Shown here piece by piece: positions 48,905 to 60,836 of a stretch of 64,000 nucleotides of DNA. The position numbers and the translations under genes are program-made. Origin of the DNA: Volvox africanus (lineage: Eukaryota; Chlorophyta; Chlorophyceae; Chlamydomonadales; Volvocaceae); NCBI GenBank assembly GCA_030268105.1, contig BSDZ01000009.1, forward strand, positions 62,001 through 126,000, given 5' to 3'. The notes beneath the pieces are model-generated. The model had not been told where the DNA came from and made no database searches. It was given only the letters and a program-made list of their open reading frames with translations. How positions within the stretch are numbered: the first letter of the stretch is position 1; the number at the start of each line of letters is the position of its first letter.

Positions 48905-50908
48905 GTTGAGGTGTTGTGGTGCTGTCGGTCGATTATGCAGTCGGCTGGTCATCCTGTCGGTTGTGGTGCTGTCAGTCAGTACCTGTGTCGGTTGTGGTGC
49001 TGTCAGCTGGTCATCCTGTCGGTTGTGGTGCTGTCAGTTGGTCATGCTGTCGGTTGTGGTGCTGTCAGCTGGTCATCCTGTCGGTTGTGGTGCTGTCGGT
49101 CTGTCCTTCTGTCGGTTGTGGTGCTGTCAGTCAGTCCTTGTGTCGGTTGTGGTGCTGTCAGCTGGTCATCCTGTCGGTTGTGGTGCTGTCAGTCAGTCCT
49201 TGTGTCGGTTGTGGTGCTGTCAGTTGGTCATGGTGTCGGTTGTGGTGCTGCCGGTTGGTCATCCTGTCGGTTGTGGTGCTGCCGGTTGGTCATCCTTTTG
49301 GTTGTGGTGCTGTCAGTCAGTCCTTCTGTCGGTTGTGGTGCTGTCAGTCAGTCCTTGTGTTGGTTGTGGTGCTGTCAGCTGGTCATCCTGTCGGTTGTGG
49401 TGCTGCCGGTTGGTCATCCTGTCGGTTGTGGTGCTGCCGGTTGGTCATCTTGTCGGTTGTGGTGCTGTCAGTTGGTCATCCCTTCGGTTGTGGTGCTGTC
49501 GGTCAGTCCTTGTGTCGGTTGTGGTGCTGTCAGTTGGTCATCCTGTCGGTTGTGATGCTGTCGGTCAGACCTTGTGTCGGTTGTGGTGCTGTCAGTTGGT
49601 CATCCTGTCGGTTGTGGTGCTGCCGGTTGGTCATCCTGTCGGTTGTGGTGCTGTCAGTTGGTCATGCTGTCGGTTGTGGTGCTGTCAGTCAGTCCTTGTG
49701 TCGGTTGTGGTGCTGTCAGCTGGTCATCCTGTCGGTTGTGGTGCTGTCGGTCAGTCCTTCTGCTGGTTGTGGTGCTGTCAGTCGGTCATCCCTTCGGTTG
49801 TGGTGCTGTCAGTTGGTCATCCTGTCGGTTGTGGTGCTGTCGGTCGGTCATCCTGTCGGTTGTGGTGCTGTCAGTTGGTCATCCTGTCGGTTGTGGTGCT
49901 GTCGGTCAGACCTTGTGTCGGTTGTGGTGCTGTCAGTTGGTCATCCTGTCGGTTGTGGTGCTGCCGGTTGGTCATCCTGTCGGTTGTGGTGCTGTCAGTC
50001 AGTCCTTGTGTCGGTTGTGGTGCTGTCAGTTGGTCATGCTGTCGGTTGTGGTGCTGTCAGTCAGTCCTTGTGTCGGTTGTGGTGCTGTCAGCTGGTCATC
50101 CTGTCGGTTGTGGTGCTGCCGGTTGGTCATCCTGTCGGTTGTGGTGCTGCCGGTTGGTCATCCTGTCGGTTGTGGTGCTGTCAGTTGGTCATGCTGTCGG
50201 TTGTGGTGCTGTCGGTCAGTCCTTGTGTCGGTTGTGGTGCTGTCAGTTGGTCATCCTGTCGGTTGTGGTGCTGTCGGTCAGACCTTGTGTCGGTTGTGGT
50301 GCTGTCAGTTGGTCATCCTGTCGGTTGTTGTGCTGCCGGTTGGTCATCCTGTCGGTTGTGGTGCTGTCAGTTGGTCATGCTGTCGGTTGTGGTGCTGTCA
50401 GTCAGTCCTTGTGTCGGTTGTGGTGCTGTCAGTTGGTCATGCTGTCGGTTGTGGTGCTGTCAGTCAGTCCTTGTGTCGGTTGTGGTGCTGTCAGCTGGTC
50501 ATCCTGTCGGTTGTGGTGCTGTCGGTCAGTCCTTCTGCTGGTTGTGGTGCTGTCAGTCGGTCATCCCTTCGGTTGTGGTGCTGTCAGTTGGTCATCCTGT
50601 CGGTTGTGGTGCTGTCGGTCGGTCATCCTGTCGGTTGTGGTGCTGTCAGTTGGTCATCCTGTCGGTTGTGGTGCTGTCGGTCAGACCTTGTGTCGGTTGT
50701 GGTGCTGTCAGTTGGTCATCCTGTCGGTTGTGGTGCTGCCGGTTGGTCATCCTGTCGGTTGTGGTGCTGTCAGTCAGTCCTTGTGTCGGTTGTGGTGCTG
50801 TCAGTTGGTCATGCTGTCGGTTGTGGTGCTGTCAGTCAGTCCTTGTGTCGGTTGTGGTGCTGTCAGCTGGTCATCCTGTCGGTTGTGGTGCTGTCAGTTG
50901 GTCATGGG
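48905..50908. repeat. 31-bp minisatellite in R1 (about 63 copies)
   Basis: The unit is GGTTGTGGTGCTGTCAG plus 14 bases in interchangeable forms (TTGGTCATCCTGTC, TCAGTCCTTGTGTC, CTGGTCATCCTGTC and others). Types are shuffled, but longer blocks recur, for example 49727-50070 and 50491-50860 share the same order. 31 is not a multiple of 3, so the 704-codon open frames here are artefacts. Confidence 0.95.
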
Positions 50909-51272
50909 TTGTCCCTTGTGCCATGTGCCATGTGCCATGTGTCATGTGTTTTGTGCTAGTGCTTGTGCTAGTGCTAGTGCTAGTGCTTAGGGTTTGCTTG
51001 CTCTTCCGCTTCTGTGCCTTCTCTGTTTAAAGTAATAATATAGCCCTCTTTTGTTTCTGCTGAGATGTATATATATGAATATAATATAATATACAAATGC
51101 ATATATGGCTGCGCAGGTGTACACAACATATGGATAACGGCATGGCCTACATATGACCCATTGATATGTTATATATTGTTGCATACTACAAGATTTTGTT
51201 GTGGAGGCGGAGCGTTTTAGGGTTGCAATATGGGTGGCTGCATATTAGGTGGCTGCACGAGTGTATGTGTGT
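50909..51272. other. End of unit R1: short repeats and AT-rich linker
   Basis: It contains about four GCCATGT repeats, then GTGCTA repeats to 50990, ending TTAGGGTTTGC. It continues as AT-rich sequence into the first base equivalent to position 1 of the window. R2 has the same at 60033-60396. Confidence 0.7.
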
Positions 51273-51678
51273 GGGTGAGAGTGTATTCGTTGAGGGTGTG
51301 TGTGTGTGTGTGTTTGCGGGTGTGTGTTCGTGGGCCGCACACTGCGGCAGAAGAGGAGCAGAAGAGGAGAAAAGGAGGGGAAGGAGAGGGCGTGTGGCAT
51401 AGGACGTGTGACGTGTAGGACATCAGACACACAAGCATAATATATATAAAAGCATATATAGCATATGATGTGTATAAACCTGTATGTGTGCACACATACA
51501 CATATCCTATTTTATGCATATGCATATGTGTATTTTATGTGGAGAGGGCGGAGGAGGGTGTGGACATGTGTGTATAAAATGTATGTATGAGCACGGCAGA
51601 GGGGGCACACTATGTGACTATGACGAGGCACACTATATGTGACTGTGGTGGTGAGAGACACACACATATATATGACTG

Positions 51679-51714
<36 letters not shown>

Positions 51715-54429
51715 CTGTGTTGTGGTGTAGCACAGATGCAGAGCACAGATGTGGTATGTGAAGGGGTATGTGAAGGGCAGAGCATATGATATGCTCTGGG
51801 TAGAGCATATGATGATGGGTGTGTGCTGTGGATGATGCTCTGTTGTCTGTTGTATTAACCCTATGATGATATGATCCGTCCCATTACAGGAGAGGAGCCC
51901 CTTGTAGTCTGTTGTGTAGAGTATTGTATAGTATTAGTGTAAATTTTGTGTGTGAAGTGTATCTATCTATACCCTGTGCCTCTACTCTACTGTAAAGAGT
52001 CCACAAAAGAGACCACAAAAGCGTGTGTCATTGTTGGACACAGTGTCTGTCATTGTTGGATCACAGAGGTCAGCAGAGCTTAAAAAAATGATCAAAATAT
52101 GAGAGATATAGCCCCCAAAGGAGAAGGAGAAGAGAGATATAGCCTAGCACAGGATATATATATATATATAATAATACAGCAGGCGTGTCTTCTGTCCAAT
52201 TTCTGTCTCGTCCAATCGTCCAAACCCTATCTATCAAGCAAAGGCAAGGCAAGCAAAGGCAAGGCCAGGAAAATAAACTAAGGTAAAAAATTGAGTGAGA
52301 AGTCGCCCGAAAAAGAGTGAGAAAAAAAATTTCCGGGGGCCTGGCCGGCCCCCGGGCCCCCCGCGGAGGGGGGGTGGGGGAGTGAACCTTAGTGGGTTAG
52401 TGGGTACACAGGTACGTGTACACCTGTGTACGTGTGTTCGTACGATGAGGGGTTCGGAGCTTGGTTTCGGAGCTTGGTCTCCCCTTCCCCCCGGCCCCCG
52501 CCCCCGCCCCCGCCCCCTCGGCCGGCTGCGGCCCGACACTGGCACTGGGACTGGGCAAAAGGTACATCTCCTTCCTCTCATCATCCCATGTTGCCCCGGA
52601 ACCTATCCCACTTCCGCCGACCAGCCGCGCATCTGATGTGCGACCGAGTCCGGGTAGGATCGAACCCACGACGCTGGGATGAATTTTCAACTGACTCCAC
52701 ACCACACCTAGCTCAACCATGCACACACGCGCCACAACACCACACCACGCCATGACCTTACAGTATATTTACTATAATAAATATATATGACTATATAAAA
52801 ATCCCTAAACCCAACGGAAGGTCTCGCAGTCCTTCCATGATTTTGTAGGTTCCCGAGTGCGAAACCGTAGGGAATCATCATCACTTATGGCGCGCATATG
52901 ATGGACATCCATCGGTCTCACGCCATAAACCCAAATAGCACACATTTGGGGTATTATATATATGCTGTACACCATCTGTCTGTGCTGTCCCTTACTACAT
53001 ACATTCGGTGATTGTGTGGGCTCACAGAGCATGCATGTTTCATGAACAGCACACATGCATAACACTACTAGTTTTTTTACACATTCGCTGCAATTGTCAG
53101 ATATTTATAGTATGGTATATAGCACACATTTTATCACTAATTGTAGGATTTTGTTGTCACGCCGCCATCTTTTGTGCCGCCGCAACAAAGTGCCACCCAC
53201 AAGTAAGTCAAGCATTAGACATCCTCATTCTTACTTATATATTGTTAACAAAATCGTTGAATGCTAAATTGACGCCGCAGGAAAAGCTTCGTGTATTGGT
53301 GCGTCGCCATGGAGAGCATCAGAGGCGTCACGTCTCTGACGAGACGGCGAAATCGGTCTCTACACTGCGTCGACAAGGTAAAAGTGGGACACAGTGGATG
53401 TAGTGATGCGTGAAGGGACTGGGTCGACGTGGTGGCGTTGTGTTGTGGCGGCGCACTGGGATTGAGAATGGCGGCGGGACTCATAGCTATACGGGCTGCA
53501 TGTAAAAAGAGGATCTAATAGTATTATGATGATGACAATAGTATGATAATCTATCCAATGAACAAATCTCTGTGCGTTTCCCTTGGGGCTGCTGCTACCC
53601 TGTTCCTCTGCTCGCTCCTTTAGGAATTCACCTCATTTAAGCCGCCATGGGCTTAACTTGGAAAGGGCTTCTGGTGGTAGTAGTATATTTACCGCTCCGT
53701 CCGTCGTAGCAACGCTGTTGTGGTTGCAGCTTCAGCCCACAGCTCTGATGCCTCGCCTGAAGGGATTTCTGGTGAGGAGGGGAGAGTGGCACGTAGGCGT
53801 GTGGGGTGTGTGGAGGGATCGGAGGATGGACGCAGGGAGGCTGACGCAGGGAGGCTGACGCAGTGGTGGTGGTGGTGGTCGTGGTGGTCGTCTTCGTCTC
53901 CTGTGTCTTCTTCTTCGACGTGGTGGTCGTGGTGGTCGTCATTGTGGTGGTGGTGGTGGTGGCGGGCGAAGGGGTGACGGGTCTGTGTGTGTGGGGGGGG
54001 GGGGGGTGAGGGACCGGAATTAGGCTGCAGGAGTGATATGAAACACGTGTGGTGGTGGAGGGGTCATTTGTTCAAGTTGAAAGGGATATTGCCGTACCGT
54101 GTTGATGTGCTTTGTGCCCCGGCATGTAAACATATGAACGTGTGTTTGTTCTTCGTGTTGTCTTTCCATGCTGTTTGTAGGAACACAGGGGAGACGCAGC
54201 AGCACATGCCCAGGTGAGGAAAAGGGGGGGGGGACAACATACTGGAACGGGGGTAATCTGCGGGAATACTTCAAGGTACATAATACATATGCATGTCAAG
54301 GGGCTACTCGTAGTGCGGGGTTTGCACACGGGCGTGTGGGGTGTTGGGGGGAGTGTGGACCGAAGCCCTCAGCACCACCTCTTGTCGTCTTCTTTGGGGA
54401 TGTGGGCCGCATGGCCCATTCCGCAGTGT

Positions 54430-55038
54430 CATAGGTCCACCAAGGGAAGGGGGGAGGGAGATGAACGGGGGGAGGGGGGAAGGAGACGATCAGGGATAGT
54501 GGGTAGGGAGACGATCAGGGGGACAGGGTAAGGAAACGAACAGGCGGACGGGGTAAGAAGACGAACATGGAAGAGGGTAGGGAGACGAACAGGGGAGGGG
54601 GTAGGGAGACAAACAGGGGGAAGGGGTAGGGAGACGAACAGGGGGAGGGGGGAGAGAGACGAACAGGGGGACGGGGTAAGGAGACGAACAGGGGGAGGGA
54701 GGAGGGAGACAATCAGGGGGAGGGGGGAAGGGAAACGAACAGGGGGAGGGGGGAGGGAGACGAACAGTTGGACGGGGAAGGGAGACGCACAGGGGGAGGG
54801 GGGAGGGAGACGAACAGGGGGAGGGGGTAGGGAGACGAACAGGGCGAGGGGGGAGGGAGACGAACAGGTTGACGGGGTAAGGAGACGAACAGGGGGAGGG
54901 GGTAGGGAGACGAACAGAAAGAGGGGCTTGGGGGGAAAGAGACATACAGGGGGACAGGGTAAGGAGACGAACAGGGGGACGGGGGGTAGGGAGACGAACA
55001 GTTGGACGGGGAAGGGAGACGAACAAGGGAAGGGGGGA
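54430..55038. repeat. Purine-rich minisatellite in R2
   Basis: Counterpart of 45310-45914, with the same order of GGGAGACGAACAGGGGG variants and no obvious length change. Confidence 0.88.
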
Positions 55039-57596
55039 GGTCTGTCGGTCTGTCCCTCTGTCGGTCTGTCCCTCTGTCGGTCTGTCCCTCTGTCGGTCTG
55101 TCCCCCAGTTGGTCTGTCCCCCAGTTGGTCTGTCCCCCAGTTGGTCTGTCCCCCAGTTGGTCTGTCCCCCAGTTGGTCTGTCCCCCAGTTGGTCTGTCCC
55201 CCAGTTGGTCTGTCCCCCAGTTGGTCTGTCCCCCAGTTGGTCTGTCCCCCAGTTGGTCTGTCCCCCAGTTGGTCTGTCCCCCAGTTGGTCTGTCCCCCAG
55301 TTGGTCTGTCCCCCAGTTGGTCTGTCCCCCAGTTGGTCTGTCCCCCAGTTGGTCTGTCCCCCAGTTGGTCTGTCCCCCAGTTGGTCTGTCCCCCAGTTGG
55401 TCTGTCCCCCAGTTGGTCTGTCCCCCAGTTGGTCTGTCCCCCAGTTGGTCTGTCCCCCAGTTGGTCTGTCCCCCAGTTGGTCTGTCCCCCAGTTGGTCTG
55501 TCCCCCAGTTGGTCTGTCCCCCAGTTGGTCTGTCCCCCAGTTGGTCTGTCCCCCAGTTGGTCTGTCCCCCAGTTGGTCTGTCCCCCAGTTGGTCTGTCCC
55601 CCAGTTGGTCTGTCCCCCAGTTGGTCTGTCCCCCAGTTGGTCTGTCCCCCAGTTGGTCTGTCCCCCAGTTGGTCTGTCCCCCAGTTGGTCTGTCCCCCAG
55701 TTGGTCTGTCCCCCAGTTGGTCTGTCCCCCAGTTGGTCTGTCCCCCAGTTGGTCTGTCCCGCTGTCGGTCTGTCCCCCAGTTGGTCTGTCCCCCAGTTGG
55801 TCTGTCCCCCAGTTGGTCTGTCCCCCAGTTGGTCTGTCCCCCTGATGGTCTGTCCCCCAGTTGGTCTGTCCCCCAGTTGGTCTGTCCCCCAGTTGGTCTG
55901 TCCCCCAGTTGGTCTGTCCCCCAGTTGGTCTGTCCCCCAGTTGGTCTGTCCCCCAGTTGGTCTGTCCCCCAGTTGGTCTGTCCCCCAGTTGGTCTGTCCC
56001 CCAGTTGGTCTGTCCCCCAGTTGGTCTGTCCCCCAGTTGGTCTGTCCCCCAGTTGGTCTGTCCCCCAGTTGGTCTGTCCCCCAGTTGGTCTGTCCCCCAG
56101 TTGGTCTGTCCCCCAGTTGGTCTGTCCCCCAGTTGGTCTGTCCCCCAGTTGGTCTGTCCCCCAGTTGGTCTGTCCCCCAGTTGGTCTGTCCCCCAGTTGG
56201 TTTGTCCCCCCGTCGGTCTGTGCCCCCGTCGGTCTGTGCCCCCGTCGGTCTGTGCCCCCGTCGGTCTGTGCCCCCGTCGGTCTGTCCCTATGTCGGTCTG
56301 TCCCTATGTCGGTCTGTCCCCCAGTTGGTCTGTCCCCCAGTTGGTCTGTCCCCCTGTGGGTCTGTCCCCCTGTGGGTCTGTCCCCCTGTGGGTCTGTCCC
56401 CCTGTGGGTCTGTCCCTCTGTGGGTCTGTCCCTCTGTGGGTCTGTCCCTCTGTGGGTCTGTCCCTCTGTGGGTCTGTCCCTCTGTGGGTCTGTCCCTCTG
56501 TGGGTCTGTCCCTCTGTCGGTCTGTCCCTCTGTCGGTCTGTCCCTCTGTCGGTCTGTCCCTCTGTCGGTCTGTCCCTCTGTCGGTCTGTCCCTCTGTCGG
56601 TCTGTCCCTCTGTCGGTCTGTCCCTCTGTCGGTCTGTCCCTCTGTCGGTCTGTCCCTCTGTCGGTCTGTCCCTCTGTTGGTCTGTCCCCCAGTCGGTCTG
56701 TCCCCCAGTTGGTCTGTCCCCCAGTTGGTCTGTCCCCCTGATGGTCTGTCCCCCAGTTGGTCTGTCCCTCTGTCGGTCTGTCCCCCAGTTGGTCTGTCCC
56801 CCAGTTGGTCTGTCCCCCAGTTGGTCTGTCCCTATGTCGGTCTGTCCCTATGTCGGTCTGTCCCTATGTCGGTCTGTCCCCCAGTTGGTCTGTCCCCCAG
56901 TTGGTCTGTCCCCCAGTTGGTCTGTCCCCCAGTTGGTCTGTCCCCCAGTTGGTCTGTCCCCCAGTTGGTCTGTCCCCCAGTTGGTCTGTCCCCCAGTTGG
57001 TCTGTCCCCCAGTTGGTCTGTCCCCCAGTTGGTCTGTCCCCCAGTTGGTCTGTCCCCCAGTTGGTCTGTCCCCCAGTTGGTCTGTCCCGCTGTCGGTCTG
57101 TCCCTCTGTCGGTCTGTCCCCCAGTTGGTCTGTCCCCCAGTTGGTTTGTCCCCCCGTCGGTCTGTGCCCCCGTCGGTCTGTGCCCCCGTCGGTCTGTGCC
57201 CCCGTCGGTCTGTGCCCCCGTCGGTCTGTGCCCCCGTCGGTCTGTGCCCCCGTCGGTCTGTGCCCCCGTCGGTCTGTGCCCCCGTCGGTCTGTGCCCCCG
57301 TCGGTCTGTTCCCCCGTCGGTCTGTGCCCCCGTCGGTCTGTCCCCCCGTCGGTCTGTCCCCCCGTCGGTCTGTGCCCCCGTCGGTCTGTGCGCCCGTCGG
57401 TCTGTCCCCCCGTCGGTCTGTCCCCCCGTCGGTCTGTGCCCCCGTCGGTCTGTGCCCCCGTCGGTCTGTGCCCCCGTCGGTCTGTGCCCCCGTCGGTCTG
57501 TGCCCCCGTCGGTCTGTGCCCCCGTCGGTCTGTGCCCCCGTCGGTCTGTGCCCCCGTCGGTCTGTGCCCCCGTCGGTCTGTGCCCCCGTCGGTCTT
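55039..57596. repeat. 16-bp minisatellite in R2
   Basis: Counterpart of 45915-48472. The block order of CCAGTT, CTGTGG, CTGTCGG and CCCGTCGG variants is the same and the length appears identical. An array this unstable having the same length in both copies argues for recent duplication of the whole 9.1-kb unit. Confidence 0.95.
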
Positions 57597-57603
57597 GGTG
57601 GTA

Positions 57604-57966
57604 TTGGTTTAGTAGTGACGGCTCGAGATTAGGGTACAGGAATGATATGAATCTTGATATGTGTTTGGAGGGGGTTCTTGTTAGGGATATTGCATTACCA
57701 TGAACATATGTTTTGTGCCCCGGCATGGAGGCATATCAACGTGTGTTTGTTCTTCGTGTTGTCTTTCCTTGCTGTTTGTAGGAATACAGGGGAGACGCAG
57801 CAGCACATGCCCAGGTGAGAAGGGGGGAAACAGCAGAACGAAACAGGGGTAGTCGGCGGGTATAGATTTATATAACATGAGCCCTAAGCACCACCTCTTG
57901 TCGTCTTCTTTGGGGATGTGAGCCGCATGGCCCATTCCGCAGTGTCATAGGTACACCAAGGGATGG
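57604..57966 (+). repeat. Module M2 in R2
   Basis: Counterpart of 48480-48842, with the microexon-like stretch at about 57782-57814 between CTGTTTGTAG and CAGGTGAG. Confidence 0.75.
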
Positions 57967-58028
57967 GGGGAGGGGGAGAGATGCAGTAGGGGCGAGGTCG
58001 TGGTGGTGGAGGTGGTTGTCGTTGTGTT

Positions 58029-60032
58029 GTTGAGGTGTTGTGGTGCTGTCGGTCGATTATGCAGTCGGCTGGTCATCCTGTCGGTTGTGGTGCTGTCAGT
58101 CAGTACCTGTGTCGGTTGTGGTGCTGTCAGCTGGTCATCCTGTCGGTTGTGGTGCTGTCAGTTGGTCATGCTGTCGGTTGTGGTGCTGTCAGCTGGTCAT
58201 CCTGTCGGTTGTGGTGCTGTCGGTCTGTCCTTCTGTCGGTTGTGGTGCTGTCAGTCAGTCCTTGTGTCGGTTGTGGTGCTGTCAGCTGGTCATCCTGTCG
58301 GTTGTGGTGCTGTCAGTCAGTCCTTGTGTCGGTTGTGGTGCTGTCAGTTGGTCATGGTGTCGGTTGTGGTGCTGCCGGTTGGTCATCCTGTCGGTTGTGG
58401 TGCTGCCGGTTGGTCATCCTTTTGGTTGTGGTGCTGTCAGTCAGTCCTTCTGTCGGTTGTGGTGCTGTCAGTCAGTCCTTGTGTTGGTTGTGGTGCTGTC
58501 AGCTGGTCATCCTGTCGGTTGTGGTGCTGCCGGTTGGTCATCCTGTCGGTTGTGGTGCTGCCGGTTGGTCATCTTGTCGGTTGTGGTGCTGTCAGTTGGT
58601 CATCCCTTCGGTTGTGGTGCTGTCGGTCAGTCCTTGTGTCGGTTGTGGTGCTGTCAGTTGGTCATCCTGTCGGTTGTGATGCTGTCGGTCAGACCTTGTG
58701 TCGGTTGTGGTGCTGTCAGTTGGTCATCCTGTCGGTTGTGGTGCTGCCGGTTGGTCATCCTGTCGGTTGTGGTGCTGTCAGTTGGTCATGCTGTCGGTTG
58801 TGGTGCTGTCAGTCAGTCCTTGTGTCGGTTGTGGTGCTGTCAGCTGGTCATCCTGTCGGTTGTGGTGCTGTCGGTCAGTCCTTCTGCTGGTTGTGGTGCT
58901 GTCAGTCGGTCATCCCTTCGGTTGTGGTGCTGTCAGTTGGTCATCCTGTCGGTTGTGGTGCTGTCGGTCGGTCATCCTGTCGGTTGTGGTGCTGTCAGTT
59001 GGTCATCCTGTCGGTTGTGGTGCTGTCGGTCAGACCTTGTGTCGGTTGTGGTGCTGTCAGTTGGTCATCCTGTCGGTTGTGGTGCTGCCGGTTGGTCATC
59101 CTGTCGGTTGTGGTGCTGTCAGTCAGTCCTTGTGTCGGTTGTGGTGCTGTCAGTTGGTCATGCTGTCGGTTGTGGTGCTGTCAGTCAGTCCTTGTGTCGG
59201 TTGTGGTGCTGTCAGCTGGTCATCCTGTCGGTTGTGGTGCTGCCGGTTGGTCATCCTGTCGGTTGTGGTGCTGCCGGTTGGTCATCCTGTCGGTTGTGGT
59301 GCTGTCAGTTGGTCATGCTGTCGGTTGTGGTGCTGTCGGTCAGTCCTTGTGTCGGTTGTGGTGCTGTCAGTTGGTCATCCTGTCGGTTGTGGTGCTGTCG
59401 GTCAGACCTTGTGTCGGTTGTGGTGCTGTCAGTTGGTCATCCTGTCGGTTGTTGTGCTGCCGGTTGGTCATCCTGTCGGTTGTGGTGCTGTCAGTTGGTC
59501 ATGCTGTCGGTTGTGGTGCTGTCAGTCAGTCCTTGTGTCGGTTGTGGTGCTGTCAGTTGGTCATGCTGTCGGTTGTGGTGCTGTCAGTCAGTCCTTGTGT
59601 CGGTTGTGGTGCTGTCAGCTGGTCATCCTGTCGGTTGTGGTGCTGTCGGTCAGTCCTTCTGCTGGTTGTGGTGCTGTCAGTCGGTCATCCCTTCGGTTGT
59701 GGTGCTGTCAGTTGGTCATCCTGTCGGTTGTGGTGCTGTCGGTCGGTCATCCTGTCGGTTGTGGTGCTGTCAGTTGGTCATCCTGTCGGTTGTGGTGCTG
59801 TCGGTCAGACCTTGTGTCGGTTGTGGTGCTGTCAGTTGGTCATCCTGTCGGTTGTGGTGCTGCCGGTTGGTCATCCTGTCGGTTGTGGTGCTGTCAGTCA
59901 GTCCTTGTGTCGGTTGTGGTGCTGTCAGTTGGTCATGCTGTCGGTTGTGGTGCTGTCAGTCAGTCCTTGTGTCGGTTGTGGTGCTGTCAGCTGGTCATCC
60001 TGTCGGTTGTGGTGCTGTCAGTTGGTCATGGG
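58029..60032. repeat. 31-bp minisatellite in R2
   Basis: Counterpart of 48905-50908 with the same order of unit types. The same frame-shifting open frames occur and are not called. Confidence 0.95.
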
Positions 60033-60396
60033 TTGTCCCTTGTGCCATGTGCCATGTGCCATGTGTCATGTGTTTTGTGCTAGTGCTTGTGCTAGTGCTA
60101 GTGCTAGTGCTTAGGGTTTGCTTGCTCTTCCGCTTCTGTGCCTTCTCTGTTTAAAGTAATAATATAGCCCTCTTTTGTTTCTGCTGAGATGTATATATAT
60201 GAATATAATATAATATACAAATGCATATATGGCTGCGCAGGTGTACACAACATATGGATAACGGCATGGCCTACATATGACCCATTGATATGTTATATAT
60301 TGTTGCATACTACAAGATTTTGTTGTGGAGGCGGAGCGTTTTAGGGTTGCAATATGGGTGGCTGCATATTAGGTGGCTGCACGAGTGTATGTGTGT

Positions 60397-60802
60397 GGGT
60401 GAGAGTGTATTCGTTGAGGGTGTGTGTGTGTGTGTGTTTGCGGGTGTGTGTTCGTGGGCCGCACACTGCGGCAGAAGAGGAGCAGAAGAGGAGAAAAGGA
60501 GGGGAAGGAGAGGGCGTGTGGCATAGGACGTGTGACGTGTAGGACATCAGACACACAAGCATAATATATATAAAAGCATATATAGCATATGATGTGTATA
60601 AACCTGTATGTGTGCACACATACACATATCCTATTTTATGCATATGCATATGTGTATTTTATGTGGAGAGGGCGGAGGAGGGTGTGGACATGTGTGTATA
60701 AAATGTATGTATGAGCACGGCAGAGGGGGCACACTATGTGACTATGACGAGGCACACTATATGTGACTGTGGTGGTGAGAGACACACACATATATATGAC
60801 TG

Positions 60803-60836
<34 letters not shown>

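Larger units (their letters stand above)
43957..51272 (+). repeat. 9.1-kb unit, copy R1 (left-truncated)
   Basis: From TACTAG at 43957 it matches R0 from 1796 and R2 from 53066. It lacks the 1.8 kb that precedes this point in R2. Relative to R2 it has a 12-bp loss in the GTGGTC-rich stretch near 44816 and a shorter G-run near 44876. It then continues through the three nested minisatellites listed separately. It ends seamlessly at the start of R2. Confidence 0.93.
51273..60396 (+). repeat. 9.1-kb unit, copy R2 (complete)
   Basis: This is a complete 9124-base unit, measured from GGGTGAGAG at 51273 to the same word at 60397. The left 3.1 kb matches R0 and R3; the right 6.0 kb matches R1. Differences from the other copies are mainly run-length changes (TA, GT and G runs) and a few substitutions, which indicates very recent duplication or active homogenisation. 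It includes the tRNA-like relic (near 52646-52722), the direct repeat (53009-53067) and the candidate exons (53147-53202, 53281-53377, 53624-53771, 54181-54213). Confidence 0.95.

Noticed and set aside
48876..51030. 704-codon Cys/Gly/Val-rich open frames and equivalents at 58000-60154
   Set aside because: They are a direct translation of the 31-bp minisatellite in more than one frame at once.
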